Assembly: GCA_009617715.1 (NCBI GenBank)
Contig: VTFK01000497.1
Location: 264,274 to 328,273, forward strand
Direction: 5' to 3'
Source of the DNA: Plectrocnemia conspersa
Taxonomy: Eukaryota; Arthropoda; Insecta; Trichoptera; Polycentropodidae
DNA length: 64,000 nt
The notes beneath the pieces are model-generated. The model made no database searches. It was given only the letters and a program-made list of their open reading frames with translations, and had not been told where the DNA came from. Of this stretch, positions 36,001-46,526 are shown in pieces; the stretch's first letter is position 1, and each line of letters begins with the position of its first letter. Position numbers and translations under genes: made by a program.

Positions 36001-37845
36001 AACCATTATGTAGACTCAAATATGCCAAAAAATAGATTCGCAGACATCCTTCTCTTAATTGCTTTTAGACCAATGTATATTTGCTTACTTTAGGGTCTAA
36101 TATTGTACTGTTAACGGTCAAAGATCTTCACAAATAATTCATAATACAAAATTGTACGAGGGATATATACGGAAAGTATAGATCAGGTATAGATCAGGTT
36201 GCCCAACCAGTTCAACAAATATTTCAATTTTTATTCCCTTTTTTACTGAAATAAATTCCCTCTGGCACCTGGTAGAAACTTAGAAGACACCCAGAAGCGG
36301 TCGATGAAAGACCATATTTTGTCAAAAATTATGTTTTTCTAGACTTATGTTTCTAAAATAAGTCCGCATTTATAAAAACATTTTTTTTCGACAATGTAAT
36401 GAATAAATTAACGTGAAGAAATTAATAGGACAAAAATTCGTATTATTGGTTTTTGTTGGTACTCGTATATAGCACAATAAAAGTATTTTTAAAAGTACCT
36501 GAATGTATGGAAGATTGTTCGAAACACGAAATATTACTAAATAATCAGGCGGATAATTGCTCATAAATGTCGTCAAATCAAATCGAAATTTAACCAGCTT
36601 GTTTATTATATTCCTAAAAATATATAAAGACTACTACACCTTCATTCTATATCTATATTTTCCGACTCCTTGGAATTTTTCGCAAACATTTAACAATATA
36701 TTACAGTATAAACTAAGAAATAACGCATCTATCAAATAAGCTGACTTAACAGCTTAACGCCCGTGGGCTCGTGTATGAGTATTGAAAGAACATTGTATAG
36801 TGGCCGCGGACTCAGGCTTGAGTCCCGTGCCATGCGTTTTCTTATATTAAAAAAATACTGGGATACTATCACGTTTGCCTCTTCACGATAATGAAAGATG
36901 GTAGTATACTATTTCTACATACTGTCAAATAAAAAATAAATTTTTCTTAAAATTTTTATAAAAAGAGACGTCTTATCCCATTGCGTCACAATGGAATGAG
37001 TCATCACATTTTTCGGGCACGTGATTTTTTTTATGAAATGTATGAATCACAATTATTTATATCATCTAAAATAAAATATTTTACGTTACACTCATTGAAC
37101 AGAAATAAACTTTAAAACTGTTGCTAGGTAAACATAAAATCAAGCCAATCAAAAAGATGTGAAACATCCGCGGTTAATCAATTAACAAAGTTTTTACAAA
37201 GTAAAAACGTTATGGTATATGTAGATAACACAGTAATCAAAGAACTTCCAAAAAATATCATCCATTAACTTTAGAATATTGTTACGGGTGTTTGCTATTT
37301 TGATACTTTGGATAACCTCACACAATTTGGATAACCGCAATGATTCGCAGATTAAGTAACTAGGGGGGAAAGCTACAATTCGGATAAATTATCGCCGTAT
37401 TAGTTTATTGGCGACATTAAGTTAAATTTTATTGCGCTTAAAAGAATCTCTGAGGAATAAAATCATGAATGAATAAATATATATTTTCATTCCAAATATT
37501 TTTTGTAAATTGAAAATAGTTGCAATGGTTATAAACCAGTTATTTGTAATTTAATAATATGTATGTTTAAACGCTTCTATAATATGTTTATAAACGATTT
37601 ATAAAAAAATATCTATTTATAATACAATATAATTTGCACTCACCAAATTTTTCGGCGTCCATTTTCTACGTACAACTGTCACGGACACATTTATTTTCAC
37701 AATTACACTATTACACAATCACATTTATTTTCACCACACTATATCATTATTGATATTTATTTTTATTAGTTACACTTTTTTATCTATTACAATAAATTTT
37801 GATACGTATAAAAACACTCGTAAATATGAAGAGGAATTTCACTAC
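33001..37845. other. AT-rich noncoding stretch
   Basis: No supported gene. A GC-richer patch at 33,130-33,240 may still belong to the LINE 3' region. A short tandem duplication (TATAGATCAGG twice) is at about 36,177-36,200. Open frames at 35,463-36,035 and 36,370-36,739 show no recognisable motif. Confidence 0.45.
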
Positions 37846-37849
37846 TTCT

Positions 37850-38071
37850 TCACATGTATGCTGTATCTTTCCTTATTCCACATGCAGAACAAGCACATTT
37901 TTCTCTTACATATTTTTCATCACTTTTTATTTTAATTAGCTCACGATATTTTAGCTTGTCCGAAAGCCTTTCTAGTGGAACGACAACACGGGCATGGCAA
38001 GATGTGATAGAAATGGGTGAAATGTCTTCAAAATCAATAGATTCCACTGAATTTTGCATACATACATACAT
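37850..38071 (-). CDS. Unrecognised short open frame with CxxC pair
   Basis: A 73-codon frame whose tail reads REKCACSACGIRKDTAYM. It has one CxxC-like pair and a charged middle (LERLSDKLKYRELIKIKSDEKYV). Composition is less AT-driven than most chance frames here, so it may be a transposon exon or a small gene. I recognise no family and found no splice partners. The plus strand is also open across the same interval. Confidence 0.2.
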   Translation of the reverse strand: MYVCMQNSVESIDFEDISPISITSCHARVVVPLERLSDKLKYRELIKIKSDEKYVREKCACSACGIRKDTAYM

Positions 38072-38099
38072 GCCTTACTCAAAAGAAAATCTTTGAATT

Positions 38100-39415
38100 T
38101 AATTTTACCGTTACGATTCAAATTTTTATAGACACTGAACGAATATAACAACGCGCATTAAAATAAATAAACAACAACACTTTTTGTTTATTCAATTGTT
38201 TTTTCGAAATATTATGTATATATTTATTACAATCCGTTATACATTGAGGCTTATATATTGTAAGGCCGGTCGTTCTGATTTTTTCCTGTGACTATCATCT
38301 GGCTGTTATAAAAAGTAGATATCATTTTGACATTTTGTTTTCAAATTTGGATAAGCGTTTTATCTTTTCTGTTTCATCTGTGTGTAATTCCCGAATTCGG
38401 GGTTCATTATATACTGTAATAGATGAATTTTCAAAAGGCATATCTCAATATATTTATGCGAAAAATCATAAGGAAGCTACATATTCAATTTCAGTAAAAT
38501 ATCTTAATTAGTTCACAAATTATAGGTCATTTACTAAAAAATATAATTGTTCGATATTATTCTGCGAAATCGCACGGCCACCAAGCAAAGCTCGCCAAAG
38601 AAAACCCCGGGCGGTAAGCTGTTAAAGTAACCCTTTAAAAACACAGACCATCTAAAGTAGAATCAAACATAATTTCGGTAGTAGAAAAATTCCTCTCGTT
38701 TTGTGTTAAATATAATAGGCACTGTAAATTATTTCTTCTCTTGCCCGTCGATTCAAATATTTTGATTTCTCTCTCCAATAATCAGTAAGATGTTGGTTTT
38801 TTTACACTACTCTCTGTAAAGCTGAAAGAAATTTCCTTCTCTAATTGTTGTGCCAATATTTTTTTAATTTCTTCAATGGACTCTAATGATTTAATGGAGT
38901 CGCGAAGGTGTGCTTAGAATTTATCGAGCCAATAAATAATCTGCAAATAATTTCTTTCTTCATTAAACATGTTTCTGCTCTTGCAAAATAGCTAAAGAAG
39001 TCATCCTTTCTTTGATCGGTGAAAGATTATAAATTTTTCAAATATTTATTAATGATTTGATTACATAATTACCCGTTGAATCGTTTTGCATTCTGCCGAT
39101 TCAATTGCATAATTTATTCTTATCGAGGCGGGTTCTTAGATCACCAAAGCAGCGATTAAACCGCCGGCCGGTTAGAATAATAGAAAATCGCAAAAAAATT
39201 CTGGTCATGCAAATAGTTTCGATCTTCCGAGAAAGCATGCATATTTTCAAACACCTGGCACGAACACATTCGGAAAGGTGTCTTATCTGAGTGTTTTTTT
39301 TATTACGCGAGTTATAGTGATAAAAATTTATAAACAATTTTTGTCATTCTCAGATCGCAATTAAAGCCTATCAAGAAGTATGCATATTAGGCATTCCTAC
39401 ATAGGTGTCGTTTCC
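38100..39415. other. Noncoding stretch
   Basis: No supported gene. A GCG|GTAAGC donor-like site lies near 38,610 after a GC-richer 60 bases. The stretch 39,100-39,290 is open on both strands but matches nothing I recognise. Confidence 0.4.
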
Positions 39416-39419
39416 GACT

Positions 39420-39597
39420 TGGAATAACAAGAGTCGCACCAGACGGAGGTACGCCGAATCGACCGAGATGGACCTTAGAAGACCGAGAAAATCAACGACT
39501 TTTCACTTCGACTGTCAGATCTGATACAGTGAAATCTTCAATGGTTCAGCTCAATCTTCGATACGACGAGATACTACGGCGAAAATGGACAAAAAGG
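39420..39597 (+). other. Candidate orphan 5' exon
   Basis: A block of balanced composition in AT-rich surroundings ends at AAAAAG|GTAATA, a fair splice donor (last exon base about 39,597). An ATG at about 39,540 opens a frame (MVQLNLRYDEILRRKWTK) that runs to the donor, and a second ATG (MDKK) lies closer. Nothing downstream on the plus strand before the minus-strand bHLH gene continues it clearly. It could be a first exon of a gene with a long intron, or chance. Confidence 0.2.
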
Positions 39598-40183
39598 TAA
39601 TAATAAAAAAAATGCTAAATAAAATTTCATTAAAATATTATACAACCTTATTTATTTAATATCAAATTATTTTTTATATACAATAATATTTTATAAAATG
39701 TATACCAGTAAAAAATGCAGGGAATGGCGCATTTAAAAGTAGCCACAATAACACTGAAATTATCCTAAGATCAAAAGAAATAATTTAGCATTTAATAGTA
39801 TTTAGCATATATAATATTAAAGTATTATCTTTTAATATATTATTTTTTGCAAATTATTAATAAATGCTAGCTTTATATATAGTAAATGGACTTTAATGAC
39901 ATTACTTTTACTTAAATTAATAACCATATACAAATAAAAATAAATAGTAAATTATCATAAGAAATTAAAAAAGCAACGATAATTAATAATATAATAAAAT
40001 TAGTAATTTTTAACTCAATAAAGTTATACAAACATACAATTGCTCATTGTTATTTGCTTTCATATTTAATTGAATAAATGTTGGTTACATTCCTTAGTAG
40101 ATAAATAACTGCCAAAATCTTAATTTATCAGATATTTTCAATCGAGGCTACTTTTAAGTGCGCGATGAATATATAAACTATTA

Positions 40184-41294
40184 TTACAAATATGCATATG
40201 TGTTTCCAAATTGGTCTGATGTGTAAGAAGGTTGCGGGTCTAGAGATAAGGCAGATCTGGAGCGGGTGCTTCGCCCCCTTCTGGTGACCGGTCCGACTGA
40301 GGGCAGAGGCGCCACTGGCCCAGTTTCCTGCCAGCCAGTCCCCACAGGAGCCATCAGCATATACTGCAAATGCCTTATGTAACATATAGCTATCCTGCAA
40401 AAATAAAAATAAAATTGAACATACTTCTTAACCCGTCCTCCTCTTTAACGGACAAAATAAGGAATACCTCAGACATTCAATTTTGGAATACTTCTTCTTC
40501 GAAGGCTTGGTCGTCGGAAGCTTTGACCTCAGCAAATCGAAGGCTTTATTCATATCCCTCATTCTAGTACGTTCTCTATCGCACGCCGACTTTTTATACT
40601 CTGAAAAGATAAGTTTAATCATTAGTAAATAATTGGTGTGTTATATTTTTTTATATAAAAATGTTATCTATAGTTTTGGCACGGGTGGTCATACAAAATC
40701 AGTTAAAAATTAACCTTTCTCCAACTGCAGAGCGCGCTCCCTCCATGACAAGCTATCATTCCTCATCGCGTGATGTTCAGATGAAGGCACACTGGAGACC
40801 CTCGATCCAGCAGGTACTGCCAACTTGTCTATACAACTAAACATAGAGCCTCTAAAGTCTAAATTGGTACACTCACTCACTAAGCTTCTATTCTTTTTAG
40901 ACGAGTCGCTCTGACTGTTGGACAGGTCGAAGGTTATGTTGAAGCCACTTTCTCCGCTCCTATCCATTCCTTCTCCCTCTCTGTTTTCAGCGTCTTGGAA
41001 GATCGGCTCTCTAGAGTCGCACTGAGATCTCGGACTGTCGCTCCTGAACAGCCTATGGTGAGGAGACGTCTTATCGTACTTCTTATGGTAAAAGGTAGAC
41101 ATCCCACCTTCTAATTCGTTGTATTTGCACTTCGATTCCGGACCCCCGATCTCCAATATGACTTTATCTCCATCTTCGTGGTTCTCATCTTCGTTATCGG
41201 AGACTCTCCTAGGATAGTTTGAAGTGCAGACAGGCACTAAAGGCACCGAGTCGCCTATATACAGCTCCACGGAGTACGAAGATTGGTCTGCCAT
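40184..41294 (-). CDS. sage: Sage/Mesp-family bHLH transcription factor
   Basis: Three coding exons join in phase: 41,294-40,715, 40,600-40,468 and 40,394-40,184, giving 307 residues. The donors are AG|GTTAAT and GAG|GTATTC; the acceptors are TTTTCAG and TTTTGCAG. The bHLH domain spans about residues 196-250: basic region and helix 1 [20 protein letters not shown], loop with KLPTTKP, helix 2 [18 protein letters not shown]. The [10 protein letters not shown] core with SKIE-LR helix 2 is closest to the Mesp group, whose insect member is Sage, a salivary- and silk-gland factor. The first 193 residues are acidic and serine-rich without a domain I recognise; the last 57 are Pro/Ser/Arg-rich. The start codon has a strong context (CACCATGGCA). 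Assignment to sage rather than another class A bHLH is inference from the motif. Confidence 0.85.
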
Positions 41295-41333
41295 GGTGCA
41301 GGTTGTTGCACCACGTATAGCATTTAGTCACCG

Positions 41334-41339
41334 ACTGAT
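41334..41339 (-). promoter_or_regulatory. Initiator-like element upstream of the bHLH gene
   Basis: On the minus strand ATCAGT, an arthropod-type initiator, lies about 40 bases upstream of the start codon. An AT-rich ATTATAAC lies about 10 bases before it, too close for a standard TATA box. This predicts a short 5' leader. Confidence 0.3.
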
Positions 41340-41344
41340 ACGTT

Positions 41345-42000
41345 ATAATTTAGATTCGGTTTGGATTAGGTAGCAGGTCGACGTGTTTAATTAGAATATG
41401 TGTACACAAGTGTTCTATAAGAAAAATGATGACATGCACCAAACATCCGTTCCCATTGTTGACTCCGCCACTGTCCTTTCGACGGACAATAGACATAATT
41501 TCTTTTTTTGGGAGCCCTATGATATAGGAGAGGGCGAATGGCCGTTTTGTATTGAATGGTTGTGCAACTGAAAGAGTCAACTATAGCCTCTAAAAATATC
41601 AACTTTCCTTAACAAAAATATGTCATAAACTGCTACACAAAAAATATTCCAATTCACAATACCTCCAGCAAACGGCTTCTATGATACACACATGAAAATA
41701 ATATAATTGTGTTCGTTTATTAAATATTATATTTTAATTATGATTATGATTTATTATCAAATTATCTATAATACTTTAAATCAGGGATCAAAATCTAAGG
41801 ATCACTTGAAAAAATAACATTATATAAGTATATAGCAACTATTAAAGTTTAAGTATACCTTTATTACTTTTTTCTTTATATATATCTTTGTTAATCAAAT
41901 ACAAACTTTAAAAAATCCCATCTGACAAAAACCGCAAGAATTAGATAGATTTTTGTAAATGAAAGTGTGTAAAAAAAACTTTTTATTTTAATTTTAACAA
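41345..42000. other. Upstream region of the bHLH gene
   Basis: No gene is supported. 41,400-41,610 is of balanced composition and open in two minus-strand frames without recognisable motifs. It is well placed to be the proximal regulatory region of the bHLH gene. Confidence 0.35.
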
Positions 42001-42950
42001 TAGGTCATTTTTGATCTCGAACATTTTTCTCCGTGATTTATTTAAATGGAGCTACGCATTTTTTATTTAAATATCTATGTCTAAACGTTTTTACTTTTAT
42101 CTCAAACATTTTTTACCGAAGTTTATATATTTTTTTAATATCCGCCATTTTAAAACAAGATAGCGGATTACACTATATTTGCCTTAACACAGTCAGTTCG
42201 AGAGCTATCCATTTTATCATTATTCATAATTGAGAAAGAGCTGACAAGCTTGGGTTTACGTTCCTACTGTTAGCTCTTAAGCAAATGATACGAATATACG
42301 TTCGATGTACTTATCATTACTCTTGTTTATATTTGGACAAATTTATAGAAATTAAAATCATTGCTATATTTTTTTATATTTATCAATCAGTCGAAATAAT
42401 GATTAGTATATCGAACGTATCGTGTGCTTTAGGCCTAATAGTAGGGGCGTAAACCCAAACTTACCATCTCTTTTTCAATTATGAATAATGATGAAATGGA
42501 TAGCTCTCGAACTGACTGTGTTAACGAAAATAGTGTATAGGTTTACTATTTTTAAAGCAAGTTTCTTGTCGATATTAATAAAACTACTCTAATTAACGTG
42601 TCTCAACTATCATTATATTGCAAATTAATGACAAAAAATGTAAAAGTAAGACATTTATCACTTTTTTTCTCTAAAAAAATGTTTAATTGAAGTTACGATT
42701 TTGAAACAAAATGGTGGATAAGACTGGCTAACAATCTATATACAAAATCTATGAGTTTCGTATTAGTATGGTTAAAATTATGTCGGTTAAAGTGTTCTTA
42801 AAATAAATAACAAAAAAACAAAAATTTTATATTCAAACGTTTTTCCACTTTACTTTGTTTAATGGAGTAACGATTTTTTTTATGGCCGTCATTTTAAAAA
42901 AAGGTGGTGAATCAAGCTGATTTTAACAAAGTATATTTTTTTTTAAATAA
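42000..42950 (+). repeat. Repeat family D (CGCCATTTTAAAACAAGATGG-type units)
   Basis: Three diverged units each carry a word like TTTAATGGAGTAACGATTTTT followed by GCCATTTTAAAA..GGTGG and ATCA/GATTA. They lie near 42,030-42,170, 42,660-42,740 and 42,830-42,920. A single unit lies near 22,870-22,920. The foldback element at 42,188-42,520 interrupts the series. Confidence 0.5.
42188..42520. mobile_element. Foldback MITE with about 130-bp inverted arms
   Basis: The left arm (from CACAGTCAGTTCGAGAGC at 42,188 to about 42,318) is repeated inverted in the right arm (about 42,390-42,520) with scattered mismatches, leaving a spacer of about 70 bases. TTAA lies at both outer edges (42,184-42,187 and 42,521-42,524), which would fit a piggyBac-type target. 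However, weak similarity continues about 15 bases outside TTAA, so TTAA may be internal to longer arms. It encodes nothing. Confidence 0.8.
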
Positions 42951-43990
42951 GTAGATAATTTATTTAAACGGGCAATGCATAAAAATTAATTTTAAAATAA
43001 AATAGTCTAAAGATATCGCTGACAATTTTCAAAATCAATTTAAAGTCGATTCTAGTAAATTTAAAAATAACTAAGGTTTCTTTGCAAATTCCTTAGATTA
43101 CATTAACCCTTTAAAATATTAATAAAATACTTTCCAATCGCACAGCTCACGAAAATGACTCCATTCCTAATTAAAGCATTTAAAATTCTTCACTGATTGC
43201 TATTGACTATTCTTTAAACATTATATACTCGTATCTTTATTGTATATATTATATATATTGCAGACAATAGTTTTCTATAAGTATATTACATATAATACAA
43301 CATAGTGACATATTGCTTGTTAGTAGCGTTTGCAATACCGGTATTAGGGAAAAAATCGACCTTCGATACTACCGGTATTACAAAATAAAGTACCGGTACT
43401 ACCGAGGTTTGAATTCTATTGAATTTTTAAATCCGTACATTTTATTTGTTGAGAACAATATCTCCATGGCTTAGAACTACGAAAACGTCGATGCCCATAT
43501 TGGTTGAAGTCAGAAGCGGAGAATAAAATATGCTTATTGTAGGAGATTAACCTAAGTAGTGTTATCAGAGCAGGATATCAAAAAAGTATAATATTATGCA
43601 TTAATTATGTATTTGTATTCAATAATATTCATACAAACATTTATAACTTAAATTTAATTATCGTTTATCATGAGTAGAAATAAATAAATATATGAGAGAT
43701 AAATCTTTCGAAAATAAATATTATTGAAAAATTCTAAAATAAATATTTATATATGCAGTAATTAAAATATATAAATAAATCACATCTTAATCACAATCAT
43801 CAATGATATAAAACTGTTTTTAGATAAAATATGTCGCATTTTGAACAAACGGATATACAATTTTTACACACTTCTTTCTTATAAGGTTATTTCAGTTAAT
43901 CGAAACTGACAAAAAATTATGAGTAATATAGAAATACATTTTATTGGAATAAATTGGTTAACATTTTGTTGTAATAGGGCAAATTCACCT
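42951..43990. other. AT-rich noncoding stretch
   Basis: No supported gene. The cluster of ACCGGT palindromes at 43,333-43,395 is described separately. Confidence 0.45.
43333..43395. repeat. Cluster of TACCGGTA palindromes
   Basis: CAATACCGGTATT at 43,333, ACTACCGGTATTAC near 43,369 and GTACCGGTACTACCG near 43,391 form an inverted, partly tandem cluster. The same core occurs twice at 12,146-12,190, so it is a dispersed element end. Confidence 0.45.
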
Positions 43991-43999
43991 ACCTGAACC

Positions 44000-45045
44000 C
44001 CCGCAAATGACGTCCCTGTTTAGAATCCACGTCAAAAGCAAAAAAATCGTTCCGTCACCATCGCAGTGTAAACGCTCGGTTATCTAACATTCATATTTGG
44101 CATTTTTATAACAATATTACGACTTACAATAAGTGAGAATCGAATGAAGCATATCTAAATCGAATTTTCATCAATAGGAGAGCGCAATAAACAACTATCC
44201 CTTCTCAGAAGTTAAGAATCCACGCCAAAAGGAATAAAATCATGCCGTCGCCACTGCGAAGGCGCCCTCCTACTGACAAAAAATTCTGTTTAAATATATT
44301 TTGACCGACTCCCTTATATCATAAATCTGTAGTAATATCAATAAGGATAGCTATCATATTTTTTTAAACATAGTGTAATATCCAAGTGAAGACAAATTAA
44401 ACAATAAGCGAAATGCGACGTTTGTCTCTATTTCTTCTTTGCTTATTTTATGCTGAGAGATGAGTTGGCATAGTTTGTATGTATTTTGGACTTGACCTAA
44501 TGAAAGTTTTGAAACTATAATTAGTTTTACAACTTTCATTAGATAATGTTTGGATGAGAACAGCAAATTGACGCTTCGCAAGTGTCAAATTGAGTTTCAA
44601 TCTACTTGTGAAAATGTATTTCGAATTCACGAGTGAAAATATAGTTTTACTGAAAAATACACATTCACTGTAACATTTATAATTCCCATTTGTATAAATT
44701 ATGATAAGTATCTAAATGTATATATTACTACGTATGAAAAGTTGAAATCATATAATTTTACTAGCACCTGCCAGATATATATTTTTACTAGTGAAAATAT
44801 ATATCTACCGTTGAAAATGTATTTCGATATGATTTCACTGAAATGACAAATTTAAAAAAATATTTTCCGGGTAGATTCAAGACTCTTTTTAAATTTTTTT
44901 GGAGGATTACCTTATAATTTTTGGTTTAGAATCAGGGTCGTCGTTTTTAATATTTTGATTTCATTAAGATTAAATGACATGCATTTTTCTGGGCAAATAT
45001 AAGGATGGGGGAACAAATTACGTCCCTGGCTGAACCTATTAGTTG
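44000..45045 (+). mobile_element. Repeat family A, long copy
   Basis: Collinear with 58,430-59,280: AATGACGTCCCTGTTTAGAATCC at the start, one arm of the AATAGGAGAGCGC / TTCTCAGAAGT / AATAAAATC module (44,173-44,245), GAGAGATGAGTTGGC, AAACTATAATTAGTTTT, TTGAGTTTCAATCTAC, paired CACTAGT half-palindromes, and a close at AAATGACATGCATTTTTCTGG and ACGTCCCTGGCTG. Not coding; the minus-strand frames at 44,354-44,630 are incidental. The element class is unknown. Confidence 0.7.
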
Positions 45046-45266
45046 TTGATATGTTTCAGATATTTTTCAGTCCATAGAAAATATGCATATAGTGCTGCTA
45101 TTTCCAACAACTCAATAATAGTTTAATATACCGTCTCATTGTTGACATTGCTGACAATGTATCTACATTCGTCATTTTATCGCATGTGTCGACCGCACCT
45201 TTTGATCGGTTAGTCTATAATAAAAAAGCCTTATTTTTCTGACACGTTACGAGTATTGTTTCTCAC

Positions 45267-45890
45267 TAGGGATTCCAATCCCGGGCCAAAATTTTGATCC
45301 TGGGATTTCGGTATTGCAATTAGTCGATCCCTGGGATAATTTTCATGTTATTTTATCGACAAAAATAATTTAAAATGAATAATACAATATATTTTTACAT
45401 CTGTTTTTTATAACGTACAATGTATAAAGTACGTATAATTTTAGTCTTGGACTTAAAATAGAAAATAATATAATAAAAATAAAAAAAGGGAAGGTCTTAT
45501 ACATTTATTTGAGAAGAAAAAAATGAACTTTTGACAATGTATGCACATACCTATGTACATTCATAGACACAATTAATTGAAAACATTATTTTGAATAAAA
45601 CTCACGAAGTAACATCAAAGCATCAAGTGTTTTATCATTTAGCCTTGATCTGATTTTGGTACCTAAGCAGCCTGCTGCTGAAAAAGCACGTTCAGACTCA
45701 CAGCCTCAAAGATTCACAGATGACACGTGCAACTCGCGCAAGTTTGTACACGAAATATAACGATGTTGTCAATAATAATTCGACTGTGCTTGATAAATCA
45801 ACCAATCCGAAAAATTCGGGATTATGTTTTATAATCCCGGGACTCATCGGGTATTGAAAATCGTTCGGGATCCCGGGATTGGAATCCCTA
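45267..45890. mobile_element. Internally deleted hAT element with intact ends
   Basis: Terminal inverted repeats TAGGGATTCCAATCCCGGG and its complement, ending at 45,890, enclose 624 bp. The eight-base target duplication TTTCTCAC is perfect on both sides (45,259-45,266 and 45,891-45,898), which is the hAT hallmark. The interior keeps the end of a transposase on the minus strand. The clean duplication means a fairly recent insertion, probably mobilised by a full-length relative elsewhere. Confidence 0.95.
45586..45704 (-). pseudogene. hAT transposase C-terminal dimerisation domain remnant
   Basis: The minus-strand frame ending with TAA at 45,586-45,588 contains SERAFSAAGCLGTKIRSRLN followed by DKTLDALMLLREF. 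This is the conserved hAT dimerisation region at the end of Ac/hobo-type transposases. Upstream, LARVARVICES is found in a shifted frame (about 45,710-45,745), so there is a frameshift. The catalytic part is absent, deleted from the element. Confidence 0.9.
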
Positions 45891-45898
45891 TTTCTCAC

Positions 45899-46526
45899 AC
45901 ATAAAGTAACAAGCATCCAAATAGCACATCCCCAATTTACTGTTATTACTACTATTTTATTTTTTTATAAAGCATTAAATTCATGTGATTTAGTATCTAA
46001 AAAAGTACTTTTTAGATAAGATTTGATATGAAAGAACTCAAAACCCGTAATTTATAATTAAAGTATAACAAAATTCGATTTACATCACTGTAATAAGAAA
46101 TCAAACCATAAAATGAATAAAAGACTTGCGTTTATAAAATAAAACATTTATTACATTAACGAAAGTAGAAAGCAATATAGCCATGTATATATTAATATAA
46201 ACATGTAAATATTCAAAAAAATGCAATATTAAGTGTGCACAAAACCTTGTCAATAAAAAAAACTAATTATCTTAATTGGTGATTTACTAAATTTCCTACC
46301 TTATGATAAACCCAAAACCAATACAAACGGGCTTATAAATGAGCGAGATCATTTATCGAATTAAATAATGAATCCTAGTAAATAAATTATAAATAAAATC
46401 CAAATATAATAAGTTTACTAGTCAATGAAGATTAAATGACACATTGTATGTAACATAAATAAATAATGATGGTATATTCTTAAAATCACAGCAACTTAGT
46501 TAATGCATCCGAATAACATATACATA
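45899..46526. other. AT-rich intergenic and 3' flank of the TrpRS gene
   Basis: No gene. On the minus strand this is the downstream flank of the TrpRS gene. An AATAAA in that orientation occurs at 46,148-46,153, about 375 bases beyond the stop, and is a candidate polyadenylation signal. Confidence 0.4.
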
